Positions 49,341-58,321 of a DNA stretch of 64,000 nt are shown piece by piece. A program made the position numbers and the translations under genes. Source of the stretch: Ruficoccus sp. ZRK36. Lineage in GTDB: Bacteria > Verrucomicrobiota > Verrucomicrobiia > Opitutales > Cerasicoccaceae. Within the stretch, counting starts at the first letter, position 1, and every line of letters starts with the position of its first letter. The stretch covers positions 1,007,501 through 1,071,500 of the forward strand of contig NZ_CP080649.1 of assembly GCF_019603315.1 (NCBI RefSeq), written 5' to 3'. The notes beneath the pieces are model-generated. The model made no database searches. It worked only from the letters and a program-made list of their open reading frames with translations, and was not told the DNA's origin.

Positions 49341-51437
49341 ATGCCCAATACACTCGTTACCATCGCTAAACATTTGCCGCTGGCTGCGCTCATCCTGAGC
49401 GTGACGACCGGCATGTCTCCTGCCCCGTCGGAGAGCGACTCCGCGCCGAACAGCTCGGACTATGTCGCATCTTCGACACCCGAAAAGAAAGGGACGGAGG
49501 CTCTACCGTCTATTCCCGCAGATGCTCCTGCTGACGAGGGGATCGAATCCTTTAAGGCGGGCAACCCCGCGGACTTAAAGCCCAGCCGTGAGCTGCTGCT
49601 GATGGCTAAAAGCGATCCGTCTTTGAAGGAAAAATGTTCGGCCCTGATCGGTCGTGCACGCGAGAGCCTGGAGAAACCATTGATGGTGCGTGCCTACAGT
49701 CTGGATGAGCTCCGCGCTGTGACGCGGCTGCACTGGGATGAGCGTTACGACACCGCCGACGAGTCTTTTCGCGAGACCTTTGCGCTGGGGCGTTCGGACT
49801 GGATGATGGCCCCTCAGACCTACAACGACTGCGTTATGTTTGCCAGCGCCTACGTGCTCAGTGGCGAGCAGGTTTTTCTCGATCGCGTACTGGCACAGCT
49901 TGAGGAGAGCTCCACCTGGGAGCCACTGCAGCGCTCCGGCTGGAACTCCTATGCCCGTAAGGCACCCCCTACAGCTGAGGGTGATGGGGTCTGGCTGACA
50001 ACCGGCCGCATGCTGAGTACCTTTACGGATACGCTGAACATGCTGGCCGAGGAGGATGTGCCGCCTGAGCTGCGTGCACGTATCAAGACGCTCATGCAGA
50101 ACGAGGTGGAGCGGATCGTCGACGATTTTAAAAGCAACCGCCCCTGGTATGTGCGGGCACACGCTATCCACTCCAACCAGTGGGCACTGCCGCTGGCCGG
50201 GCTGGTTAACGCCACAGTCTACCTCGGGCGGGACAAGTACCCCGAGGAGTATGAGTATGGTGTCGAAGGCTTGATACAGACGCTGGATGCACAGGGTGAG
50301 AAGGGCGAGTTTATCGAGGGCGTTGTTTACTCGGTGGCCACCATCGGTGAAATCCTGAGTGCGGCCTACAACTCTGCGCTCGATGGTGACCGGCGCTTGA
50401 TCGATCATCCCTTCCTGAAAAATTATCCCGTCTGGCTCGCCAATCAGATCCAACCCGGCGAGTACATCGTGAACCCTTTCGATAACGGATTTGGCACACG
50501 CTATTCGCTTCGCCGATTCATTAACATGTTCTCACGGATGGCCGTGATGATCGGCAGCCCGCAGGCGATCTGGGTGCGCAACCACTTTCCGGAGTGTCCG
50601 GACAGCTCGCTGTTCGGGATGCTCTCCCTGGCACTGCCAGCGTCCGAGGGGATTGCTCCGCCGCTCTACAACGAGTTTCCTAAAAATGCCACGGTTGTCT
50701 GGCGTGACAGTTGGGATAAAGAGGCCTCTGGTTTTTGGATGCGTGGGGGCAGCCCGGCTGATTTCCATGATCACATGGATCGCGGCCATGTGAGCTTTAT
50801 CGTGGAGGGGCGCGCGATCCTGATTGAGGCGGGTGCCGGGCGCTACGGTAATCCCAACTACCTGCGCGACTACCGCTCGATCATGGGGCACAATGTGCTC
50901 CAGGTCGGCGAGGTGGATATGGAGTCTGTCACGAAGGAGCAGCTATTCGCGGCAGGCCAGCCACGGGAAGAAGCGCACCGTGTGGCGCCGCTCGACATTG
51001 CCTGGCTGGATGAGGAGGGTGGTTGTATCACCGCGGACATGAGCACCGTTTACCCGGCGGCAAAGGAGTGGGTGCGTACGGTCGAATGGGATACGCATAA
51101 TCTGGAGGCCGTGGACGAGGTTGTATTGGAAAATCCTGACACCGTGATCTTCCGCTGGCACCTGGGGGCGCCCGCCAAGGATGTGCGCTCGCGCTATGGC
51201 CCTACGCTCCCGAAGGCGGACCTCACCCTCGAGGATGGTGTCCTCAAGGGTGAGGGCTACACGCTGAGCTTCGAGGCAGACCAACCTGTGACAGCGGAGA
51301 TCGTGGCTGCGCCGGACTATACGCTCTGGTTCTCCAGTGAGCACTACTGCCTGGTCATTCGCTCAAAGGAGCCGGTTGCATCGCTCAATTTGACTACGCG
51401 TATTGAAGTCGAGCCGGGCGCATCGGGCCATCATTAG
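49341..51437 (+). CDS. Heparinase II/III-like polysaccharide lyase 1
   Basis: A 698-aa protein with an N-terminal export signal (HLPLAALILSVTTGMSPAPS) and a low-complexity linker. The alpha/alpha-toroid part spans about 70-410 (RSDWMMAPQTYNDCVMFASA, WYVRAHAIHSNQWALPLAGL). The heparinase II/III-like beta domain spans about 440-640, with ADFHDHMDRGHVSFIVEGRA and LIEAGAGRYGNPNYLRDYRS. Such lyases cut uronate-containing polysaccharides by beta-elimination. The start at 49341 begins the signal sequence. Transcribed with lacI 1. Confidence 0.87.
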   Translation: MPNTLVTIAKHLPLAALILSVTTGMSPAPSESDSAPNSSDYVASSTPEKKGTEALPSIPADAPADEGIESFKAGNPADLKPSRELLLMAKSDPSLKEKCSALIGRARESLEKPLMVRAYSLDELRAVTRLHWDERYDTADESFRETFALGRSDWMMAPQTYNDCVMFASAYVLSGEQVFLDRVLAQLEESSTWEPLQRSGWNSYARKAPPTAEGDGVWLTTGRMLSTFTDTLNMLAEEDVPPELRARIKTLMQNEVERIVDDFKSNRPWYVRAHAIHSNQWALPLAGLVNATVYLGRDKYPEEYEYGVEGLIQTLDAQGEKGEFIEGVVYSVATIGEILSAAYNSALDGDRRLIDHPFLKNYPVWLANQIQPGEYIVNPFDNGFGTRYSLRRFINMFSRMAVMIGSPQAIWVRNHFPECPDSSLFGMLSLALPASEGIAPPLYNEFPKNATVVWRDSWDKEASGFWMRGGSPADFHDHMDRGHVSFIVEGRAILIEAGAGRYGNPNYLRDYRSIMGHNVLQVGEVDMESVTKEQLFAAGQPREEAHRVAPLDIAWLDEEGGCITADMSTVYPAAKEWVRTVEWDTHNLEAVDEVVLENPDTVIFRWHLGAPAKDVRSRYGPTLPKADLTLEDGVLKGEGYTLSFEADQPVTAEIVAAPDYTLWFSSEHYCLVIRSKEPVASLNLTTRIEVEPGASGHH

Positions 51438-51462
51438 ATGCTCGTTCGCAGGTGTACATTTC

Positions 51463-51494
51463 AGCCCGGGGGGTGTCCCCTCCGGGCTTTTTTA
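51463..51494 (+). terminator. Terminator after lyase 1
   Basis: AGCCCGG pairs with CCGGGCT, with inner GGGG/CCCC pairs, and TTTTTT follows. Confidence 0.88.
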
Positions 51495-51646
51495 TGTTCA
51501 AATTTCAGGATGCTGACTCGCATGTGCGCATGGCGATGCTCTTGGCTGCTGCGGGTTCAGGAGGTAGTTTGTTCTTATTCTGTCGTGCACGTCGTACTCC
51601 TGTCGGTACTTGTACTTTCAACTCCAACCCCAACCGAAACCCTGTT

Positions 51647-52489
51647 ATGAATAATCATCTAAAATGCCTCGTCGCTTTGAGCGGCCTGCTGGCTGCTACC
51701 GGTACCCTGTCAGCCGCTAACTTGTTTTTCGACAACTTTGATTCCTATCCTGCTGGTGACGCTATCCCCGCCGGGACAGGCCAAAACTGGTCAGAGGTCA
51801 AAACCTCGGTATCCTTTACGGCCGAAACGGATTCCTCCCATATTTTCTCCGAGAGCAGCAACCAGTACGCACTCATGCAAGCGACAGCGGCGACGACGAA
51901 TGTCTACGTCGCCAGCAAGTACTTCTCGGGTACGCTGACCGGGGAGGTGAGCATGAAGTTTTACGATAACTCGGAGGATGCGTTTGCCGGTAATGGGTGG
52001 TCACTGCGAATCGGTAACAGCGGTGGCAACAGTGGCACGGCCTTTGGGGTGTTTATTGAAAACGGACAAATCATCCGGAGTGCTAACACATCCGTCAGCT
52101 CCGGAGGCGGTACCATCACGAGTTACAGCTTTGATACCGTCAACGATCTCAATATTGTCTTTAACAATTCTGAGGACGTACTGACTTACTCCGGGGGTAG
52201 TGTCGCCTCTGGGAAGATGGACGTGTACCTCAACGGTGTCCTGGTCGGTAACGATCTGGATGGCTGCGGTGAAAGCAATATCGCTGATACCGAGGTGGAA
52301 GCTACGATCCGTGTTATTAACTTTACTGCGAAGGTCGGTACTGAAAACCCGTTTACGAGCACGCTATATCTGGACGAAATTTCGGTCGATAGCGAGGCAT
52401 CGATCCCCGAGCCTGCCGAGAGCGGGATCTGCATCGGCCTCGGCATCCTCGCGCTGGCCTGGCTGCGCCGCCGCTTCCTGCGGAAGTAA
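51647..52489 (+). CDS. PEP-CTERM surface protein B
   Basis: A 280-aa secreted protein. Signal peptide LVALSGLLAATGTLSAAN, then a domain beginning LFFDNFDSYPAGDAIPAGTG that looks like a concanavalin/LamG-type jelly roll (MKFYDNSEDAFAGNGWSLRI, SGKMDVYLNGVLVGNDLDG). The C-terminal signal is IPEPAESGICIGLGILALAW followed by LRRRFLRK. The NFDSYPAG start recurs in the triplet at 58-61 kb and in the gene at the window end. The start codon at 51647 is chosen for the signal peptide. Upstream bases are C-rich. Confidence 0.85.
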   Translation: MNNHLKCLVALSGLLAATGTLSAANLFFDNFDSYPAGDAIPAGTGQNWSEVKTSVSFTAETDSSHIFSESSNQYALMQATAATTNVYVASKYFSGTLTGEVSMKFYDNSEDAFAGNGWSLRIGNSGGNSGTAFGVFIENGQIIRSANTSVSSGGGTITSYSFDTVNDLNIVFNNSEDVLTYSGGSVASGKMDVYLNGVLVGNDLDGCGESNIADTEVEATIRVINFTAKVGTENPFTSTLYLDEISVDSEASIPEPAESGICIGLGILALAWLRRRFLRK

Positions 52490-52580
52490 ACGCGCCAGAG
52501 TAGAAGGCTATTCTCCTCCCTTTGGGTATCAATTAACTTAACGGGCTGCCGCGCCTGCGGCATCGGTTAAGGTTTGGAGT

Positions 52581-52611
52581 CCGTCCGGCGTTTATGACGC
52601 CGGGCGGTTTT
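52581..52611 (+). terminator. Terminator after PEP-CTERM gene B
   Basis: CCGTCCGGCG pairs with CGCCGGGCGG around TTTATGA, with TTTT after. It also faces the converging pilin-like gene. Confidence 0.75.
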
Positions 52612-52617
52612 CCGCGA

Positions 52618-53310
52618 TTAGTCCTCTGTGATCGGTACGAAGTCGACGTGCCAGTCAAAGTACAGATGGAGGCGCTCGGTGCCGAAGAGAGGCTCCGGGA
52701 TGAGGTTCGCAGCCCAACCAGCATTGGGGTTGGTGACGTTGGCGGCATCGGCGGCGTACATGGCAGTGGTATCGGCGGCCTCATTTGACAGGAGAACGGT
52801 GCCAAACTTTTGCGGCGGGGTGCCTTCACCGACTTCCTGTGTGGTGCTGCGGTATCCCCAGGGGTTTCGATTGGCCGAGCCGATCTTTACCCGCTGGGTG
52901 ATGAAATAGCAGGGTGTGCCGTTGGCGATACGCATTTCCTCGAAGAGGGGACAGGTCAGCTGGGGAATCTGGTAGGATGTACCGGTTTCCGGCTCGGGCA
53001 GCCCCAGGTAGGAATACAAATGATAACCGAGCGAGCGGTTGTCGTTACCGTAGTAGCCGTTAGTGGTGGACCAGAGAGGACCGGGCAGGTAGCCATCGTT
53101 GTCTTGTGAATACAACTGGATGGCGGTTGCCACCTCCCGCAGGCCACTCATGGCGATCGTCTTCTGCGATGAGATATAGGCCTTTTGGGTGACCGTGAAG
53201 ATGAGCGTACCCAAGATCGCCAGCACGGAAATGACGACAAGCATCTCGATGAGTGAAAAGCCCGCTCGGGTAGTGCCAGTGCTGGCAGACTGATGTTGAA
53301 CTGTTCTCAT
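52618..53310 (-). CDS. Pilin-like protein with prepilin cleavage site
   Basis: A 230-aa protein. RAGFSLIEMLVVISVLAILG (about 15-34) is a type IV prepilin/pseudopilin leader, cut before Phe. A long soluble part with paired Cys follows (PQLTCPLFEEMRIANGTPCY) and the C-terminal HLYFDWHVDFV resembles the F.DGHV end of the pilin-like proteins of Verrucomicrobia and Planctomycetes. It is the last gene of the lacI 2 - sulfatase - lyase - pilin run on this strand. The exact role of such pilins in sugar loci is unknown. Confidence 0.82.
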   Translation of the reverse strand: MRTVQHQSASTGTTRAGFSLIEMLVVISVLAILGTLIFTVTQKAYISSQKTIAMSGLREVATAIQLYSQDNDGYLPGPLWSTTNGYYGNDNRSLGYHLYSYLGLPEPETGTSYQIPQLTCPLFEEMRIANGTPCYFITQRVKIGSANRNPWGYRSTTQEVGEGTPPQKFGTVLLSNEAADTTAMYAADAANVTNPNAGWAANLIPEPLFGTERLHLYFDWHVDFVPITED

Positions 53311-53344
53311 GGGGTAAATGATGGTTTGGTTAGTCTGTAAAGGG

Positions 53345-55453
53345 TTAGGAGTCAGAAGGTGTCGGACTGATGCTAATGCTGATGCAGGCGCTTTTGACCG
53401 GATTGACGAGGTAAATGCCGAGGCGCTTGGCTACGGCTTTCTCGGGACGGTAGAAGCCGTAGACACCGTCTTGCGCAAAGGCGAAGGGCTGCCCCTGCGT
53501 GTCGATGGTGACGTACAGCGATACCCCTTTATCGGTCACTTTTACGGTAGCGTTATCGAGAATCTCGAATGTGCCACGTGTGATCAGGGCGGTGGAAAAG
53601 TTCTGCGGTTGTGAGTAGGTCACGCAGTCGGTCAGGGTGATTGCGCCGGAGCCGCTTTTACCGGGCCGCTCATAGCGCATCGTGCGGATGAGCTGATCCA
53701 GGTCGGGGGCTCGGTAGGCCTCGGTCAGGTCCACCGTGATCGTGTCGGTCTGGTCGCCGCGTACAGCACTAATGACTTCCCCGCTGGCCTCGGGGCCGGA
53801 CTTCTGCATGCGATTGGCGACGAGCGGCACAGGGTGACCGTAGGAGTTGTTCAGCGCGACATCGTAGCGCTGGGGGCTGAAGGACTTGGCCGTGTAGCGC
53901 TCCATGCCGGGGTCGAGCAGCACGGGTACGCCTTTGTAGACGATGACGTAGCTGCCGATGTCATTGTGGTTATGGGATTCGCCGTTGTTGCTGATGCGCA
54001 TCGCCATGCTCATGGCGGGGGCATCGGTCTGGCCGGGACGGAAGATGTACAGCTCGCTCTCCGGGAACCAGGTACGCAGGGCCGGGTCGTCGGTGATGCT
54101 GGCCTGGGCGTTAAACCCTTCCACCGGCTCGGTGTCTTCTCCGAAGCTGCGGACAATTAGCGAATAAGCCTGAGCGCCGAGCGGGTGGGTAGAGCCGGTT
54201 TCGATTTGTCCAAATTGAGCGGGATCGTTACCGGGGAGGCCGTAGCGCAGGGCCGAGAAATTGAGGAGGCTCTGGCTGGGTTTTCCGTTCGCAGACTGGT
54301 CGCCAAAGGCTCCGTAGACGCGGTCGGAGATTTCCAGACTGATGGGTGCCTGGCTGATGCGGAAGACCTTTTCATCGTCGAGCAGGTCGATGGCTCCGCC
54401 GGTGGAGCGGCGGATGATCTCGCTGGCGTACAGGAAGTGGGAAAAACCGTAACTCCAGTAGCCGACGCCTTCCTCGCTGACACCCTCCTCGGTGAAGCTG
54501 CCGATATAGCGGCCCAGGATCACCTCGGCGTCTGCGATAAACTCGGCCCGTACCATCGGGTCCAGATCCAGCGTCAGCGCTGCACCGGTGACCGCGCCGC
54601 CGCAGACGGCGGTCCAGTTGTTGGGCTTGGTCATCCAGCCGGGTACTTTTCCGGTGCGGATAGCGTTCAGGTAGGGATTGAGGACACGGCGCTCGATCTC
54701 GGTCTTGGTGCGGGCGCGCAGATCGCTCGGGAGCTCATCGGCGAGCCAGTAGTCAATGGTGGCCAGCGTCCATGCCAGCTGGCAGGAAGCGAGCTCGACC
54801 ACGAATTTTTTCCCCTCAAAGACGTCCATGGTCTTACCGTGCGCGGGAACGCTCCAGCTGCCCTGGTCGAGGATGGCGGTCAGGTTTTCCTCAATGGCAG
54901 GGAGGAAGCGGCCCTTGTACTCCAGCGCTTCACCCAGCGCGAGGTCGCGCAGGCGGTTGTAGCGGGAGCTGGAGGCATTCTGATAGGCGACACGGTCACC
55001 TGTCTTATCGTACTGCTGCCACAGCTCTGCCGTGAGCGGTACGATGGGAGATTTAAGAGCTTTTTCCGCCTTGGCGATCAGGTCTTTGGCTTGCGGCTGA
55101 GCAGCGAACTTATCCCAGACCTGGCGGTCACTGGCCGGAGCACCCACGCCGACTGGTTCCTTTGTCAGCAGCTTGGCGATCTTCTCGATTTCAGCACGCT
55201 TGGGGGCTGGCGGGGGAGGTAGCCGCTTGTGCTGGCGGTTGGGCTTGGAGCCGTTCTCGTCACCGAGGGCGGGCAGGTAGGCAGGCGCTTCAAACTCGGC
55301 CACTTCGAGTGCCGTTTGCTGCGTTTCCGTGCTCTGGGCAACCGGGGTGACGGGAGCTGAATCGGGAGACTCAAGGGTATCCTTGGTGCAACCGGAGAGG
55401 ACTCCGAGGGTGGCCAGGGCCGTGGCGAAAAGCTTGGGGGAAAGGCGTGTCAT
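53345..55453 (-). CDS. Heparinase II/III-like lyase 2 (lipoprotein)
   Basis: A 702-aa protein with lipobox LSGC (Cys22). A Pro/Lys-rich linker (RQHKRLPPPPAPKRAEIE) leads to an alpha-toroid domain (about 110-390, WTLATIDYWLADELPSDLRA, VCGGAVTGAALTLDLDPM). The heparinase II/III beta domain (about 470-700) contains NNGESHNHNDIGSYVIVYKG and VPVLLDPGMERYTAKSF, with the HNHND metal/catalytic block. It differs clearly from lyase 1. Encoded 22 nt after the sulfatase, so the two enzymes act together. Confidence 0.87.
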   Translation of the reverse strand: MTRLSPKLFATALATLGVLSGCTKDTLESPDSAPVTPVAQSTETQQTALEVAEFEAPAYLPALGDENGSKPNRQHKRLPPPPAPKRAEIEKIAKLLTKEPVGVGAPASDRQVWDKFAAQPQAKDLIAKAEKALKSPIVPLTAELWQQYDKTGDRVAYQNASSSRYNRLRDLALGEALEYKGRFLPAIEENLTAILDQGSWSVPAHGKTMDVFEGKKFVVELASCQLAWTLATIDYWLADELPSDLRARTKTEIERRVLNPYLNAIRTGKVPGWMTKPNNWTAVCGGAVTGAALTLDLDPMVRAEFIADAEVILGRYIGSFTEEGVSEEGVGYWSYGFSHFLYASEIIRRSTGGAIDLLDDEKVFRISQAPISLEISDRVYGAFGDQSANGKPSQSLLNFSALRYGLPGNDPAQFGQIETGSTHPLGAQAYSLIVRSFGEDTEPVEGFNAQASITDDPALRTWFPESELYIFRPGQTDAPAMSMAMRISNNGESHNHNDIGSYVIVYKGVPVLLDPGMERYTAKSFSPQRYDVALNNSYGHPVPLVANRMQKSGPEASGEVISAVRGDQTDTITVDLTEAYRAPDLDQLIRTMRYERPGKSGSGAITLTDCVTYSQPQNFSTALITRGTFEILDNATVKVTDKGVSLYVTIDTQGQPFAFAQDGVYGFYRPEKAVAKRLGIYLVNPVKSACISISISPTPSDS

Positions 55454-55474
55454 GAATGTAGAAAGGTAAGTCGT

Positions 55475-56929
55475 TTATTTGCTCTGAGTCGGCAGGGGCC
55501 ACTGCTCATTGAGCTGGGCAAGGAGCTGAGCCTGGACGTCGGCGTAAGCCGGGTCGCCAGCGAGGTTTTTGATCTCGGGCTCGGGCAGGGAGTAGTCGTA
55601 CAGCTCGATGGCGAGAACCTCGCCCGTGTGGGCATCCCACCAGCGGTTCAGCCGGTAGTCACCACTGCGGAGGCTGCGGCCCTCGATGGAGCCGTCCCAG
55701 TTCATGGCGGCGTTTTTACCGCCCTTGCTGCGCAGGACTTCCGTGTAGGCGTAGTCCTTACCGGAGGCACCCTTGTTGGTCATGAGCGGGAGCAGGCTCT
55801 TGCCTTCCAGCTGCGGGGGGTGGGGCAGCTCGAGGAAGTCGAGTACTGTCGGGTAGATGTCGAGCAGCTCGACCGGCTGGTCGATGCGCAGGGGCAGGGC
55901 CTTGTCGCCGGGCATGTAAATAATGAGCGGGACGGCGCAGGTGGTTTCAAAGAGGGCCGACTTGTCCCACTGTCCGTTTTCACCCACATGGAAGCCATGG
56001 TCGGCGCTGAAGATGACCAGCGTATCGTCGTCCAGGTTGAGCTCTTTGAGCGTGTCCATCACCTTACCGACAAGCGCATCCACATAGGTGGCCGAGGCGT
56101 AGTGCCCGAGCAGTTGGTCGTAGTCACGCTCATAGTTTTTATCGCCGGGCTTGGGGGAGGCGGTGCGATGGCTCTTAAGGGCCAACTCGGGCGCGTCCTC
56201 GGGGTATCCGCCGGGGCCGGGGAAGGACAACTCTTTATCCGCGTACATGTCGAAGTACTTCTTCGGGGCGGTAAAGGGGCGGTGTGGGCGCTGATACCCG
56301 ATATAGAGGAAGAAGGGCTCGTCCTTGAGCTCGTGAATGACCTCGATGGCGCGATCGGTTACACGGCCATCGGGGTAGGCATTGTCGGGGACATCGGCAG
56401 CCTCGGTCAGCGGCCCTCTGTTAAACCAGCCGCGTTTGCCTGCTTTGGAGTTTTTAATGAAGATCTCGCTGTTTTCGGGCAGGGCGTATTGCTCGGGGCC
56501 TTTGGCCTCGCCAAGGTCATCGCGGGACCATGAGGCGGGATCGTGCGGGCCGTAGGTCTTTCCCAGTCCGATCGAGGTGTACCCAAACTGCTGCACGTAC
56601 TGCGGAAGGGTCTGTACGTCCGGGTGGTAGTTCCGGAAATAGGAGCGACGGTAGTTGTTGTCGCGGGGGCCGGCTTCGTCGGGGCGCATGCCGGTCATGA
56701 TGCTGGCCCGCGAAGGGGTGCAGATCGTGGCCTGCGCGTAGGCGTGCTCAAAGAGAGCGCCTTCGGAGGCAAGGTTGTCGAGGTTGGGGGAGATAACATC
56801 CCCGCCATAGCACTCCAGGCGTGGGCTAAGGTCGTCGGCGAGGACGAAGATGACGTTCTTGGCTGATGCACTCTGGGAACCCAGAGCACAGGCCAGGGCG
56901 AGCGTGGCGAAACGCGGAAAATTTTTCAT
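55475..56929 (-). CDS. Sulfatase, iduronate-2-sulfatase type
   Basis: A 484-aa exported sulfatase. Signal peptide FATLALACALGSQSASA; Asp32-Asp33 (VLADDLSP) bind calcium; the formylglycine site is CTPSRAS (Cys70); then TGMRPDEAGPRDNNYRRSYF, the lysine/histidine region and SADHGFHVGENGQWDKSAL. This arrangement is that of iduronate-2-sulfatase-like enzymes. The start is set at 56929 because the signal peptide begins there. Upstream in-frame codons to 57157 overlap the lacI 2 end and are non-coding in character. It removes sulfate from the polysaccharide that lyase 2 cuts. Confidence 0.9.
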   Translation of the reverse strand: MKNFPRFATLALACALGSQSASAKNVIFVLADDLSPRLECYGGDVISPNLDNLASEGALFEHAYAQATICTPSRASIMTGMRPDEAGPRDNNYRRSYFRNYHPDVQTLPQYVQQFGYTSIGLGKTYGPHDPASWSRDDLGEAKGPEQYALPENSEIFIKNSKAGKRGWFNRGPLTEAADVPDNAYPDGRVTDRAIEVIHELKDEPFFLYIGYQRPHRPFTAPKKYFDMYADKELSFPGPGGYPEDAPELALKSHRTASPKPGDKNYERDYDQLLGHYASATYVDALVGKVMDTLKELNLDDDTLVIFSADHGFHVGENGQWDKSALFETTCAVPLIIYMPGDKALPLRIDQPVELLDIYPTVLDFLELPHPPQLEGKSLLPLMTNKGASGKDYAYTEVLRSKGGKNAAMNWDGSIEGRSLRSGDYRLNRWWDAHTGEVLAIELYDYSLPEPEIKNLAGDPAYADVQAQLLAQLNEQWPLPTQSK

Positions 56930-56992
56930 GGGGTTGGTTAGCGGGATAAGCCGTGTGTGTGTCAATGCCCGTAAAATATATCGCATAAAGCC

Positions 56993-57049
56993 AACCCGCA
57001 TCAATTGAAGGGAGGCTACATACTTATGAAACCGCTTTTGATGCGGGTT
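56993..57049. promoter_or_regulatory. 12-bp inverted repeat between lacI 2 and the sulfatase
   Basis: AACCCGCATCAA (56993-57004) and TTGATGCGGGTT (57038-57049) are exact complements, separated by 33 nt. The site lies within the 142-nt gap between the lacI 2 stop and the sulfatase start. It could be an RNA hairpin limiting read-through or a binding site. Confidence 0.5.
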
Positions 57050-57071
57050 CGGGAGGGAGTTTTCCCTGTTC

Positions 57072-58127
57072 CTAAGCCTTGGGCTTGATGGTTGGACCCT
57101 CTCGCCAGGTACCCTCGATTTGGAGCATACGCCGGATCGGTGGGGCCCCAAACTCACGGCGCCTGATGGTGCCCACTAGGACATCGACGGCGGCTTCTCC
57201 GATATAGCGGGAGTTTTCCCTGACGCCGGCAAAGTGCGATTCGCTGCCGCGTGAGGCAAAAGTGGCGATGCCGATATCTTTCGGGCAGTCCACGCCTATT
57301 TCCCTGAGGGTGGCTTCGATGAAGGTGCTGCTTTCCATCATGACCGCCAGCGCATCCGGGCGGTGCTTTTGGAACCACTCGTGGAGGCGGGCTTTCTGGT
57401 CGGGCTCAGTGGAGAGCAGGCGCAGGGTGGGGATCGGCTCCTGCCAGCCTCTGACGTTGATGGTCATCTCTACCCCGTGGGCCCAGAGGTGAAAGTTCAG
57501 CTTGTCCAGCTCGTCCGGGGTCATGACGAGGACGGCTGCGATGCGCCGATAACCTCGTGCGTACAGATGGCGTGTGACGAGGGTGCCGTTGTGGTAGTGG
57601 TTGGGGCTGACCGAGTGGAAGCTCGGCTCCGTCACCGACCAGCCGAAGGTAACGGCCGCGAAATGACTCCAGTCGAGCTTGAGGGCTGGCCCGGGGATAA
57701 GAAGAGGGGGGAGGATTACGCCCTCGATCCCGCGATTGTAGAGAATGTCTGACAGGCGATGCTGGTCGCGTGCTGTCATGTCCACCTCGAAGCTTTCCAG
57801 CTTGTAGCCATGGAGCAGGGCCTGTCGCTGGGCTCCCACCAGATAGAGGTTCCAGACGGAGTCTTGAAAATAGCTCAGCTCGTACACCTTGGGGTCGTTG
57901 AGCCAGGCGAGGGTGCCGTGGTAAGACTTTTCCCGGAGGTTATCGCGATAGGAGGCCAGAGCGGTCAGCATCGGGTCCTTGCGGTAGCCCAGCTTGCGCG
58001 CGGTTTTCAGGACCAGCAGGCGTGTTTTCTTGTTTACGCGGGGGTCGTCACGGAGGGCCAGGCTCACGGTGGACTGGTTTAGCCCGGTGGCTACGGCAAT
58101 GTCTTTTTGGGTAACGAGTGAGGCCAT
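57072..58127 (-). CDS. LacI-family regulator 2
   Basis: A 351-aa regulator. The HTH is at the extreme N terminus (TQKDIAVATGLNQSTVSLAL), the hinge region is KLGYRKDPMLTALASYRD and the sensor domain contains GIEGVILPPLLIPGPALKLD and KHRPDALAVMMESSTFIEAT. It is divergent from the PEP-CTERM triplet and first in the run lacI - sulfatase - lyase - pilin. The inverted-repeat boxes before each triplet gene are its likely operators, by position and by their LacI-like GCGC centre in copy 3. Confidence 0.92.
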   Translation of the reverse strand: MASLVTQKDIAVATGLNQSTVSLALRDDPRVNKKTRLLVLKTARKLGYRKDPMLTALASYRDNLREKSYHGTLAWLNDPKVYELSYFQDSVWNLYLVGAQRQALLHGYKLESFEVDMTARDQHRLSDILYNRGIEGVILPPLLIPGPALKLDWSHFAAVTFGWSVTEPSFHSVSPNHYHNGTLVTRHLYARGYRRIAAVLVMTPDELDKLNFHLWAHGVEMTINVRGWQEPIPTLRLLSTEPDQKARLHEWFQKHRPDALAVMMESSTFIEATLREIGVDCPKDIGIATFASRGSESHFAGVRENSRYIGEAAVDVLVGTIRRREFGAPPIRRMLQIEGTWREGPTIKPKA

Positions 58128-58205
58128 GCGTGTGAATACGGGTGAGTGCCAGCGCGTCGGAACGATTAATGATTCTATGCCTCATGGCAATCCATGCAAC
58201 CCTAA

Positions 58206-58283
58206 TCCATATGTATGGAGCTGCGGGGGCATAGACACCGTATTGAGCCTGATATAGATTCGGAGGCGTATCATTAATGGTAC
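58206..58283. promoter_or_regulatory. Dual inverted-repeat boxes, PEP-CTERM C1
   Basis: Box 1 TCCATATGTATGGA at 58206-58219 (6-bp arms TCCATA/TATGGA) and box 2 GTATCATTAATGGTAC at 58268-58283. The starts are 62 nt apart. The gene starts 39 nt after box 2. The pair sits in the divergent lacI 2 / C1 region, so it could control both. Confidence 0.7.
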
Positions 58284-58321
58284 GAAACCCACGCTTAAAC
58301 CCCTCAAAAAAAGATACTATT

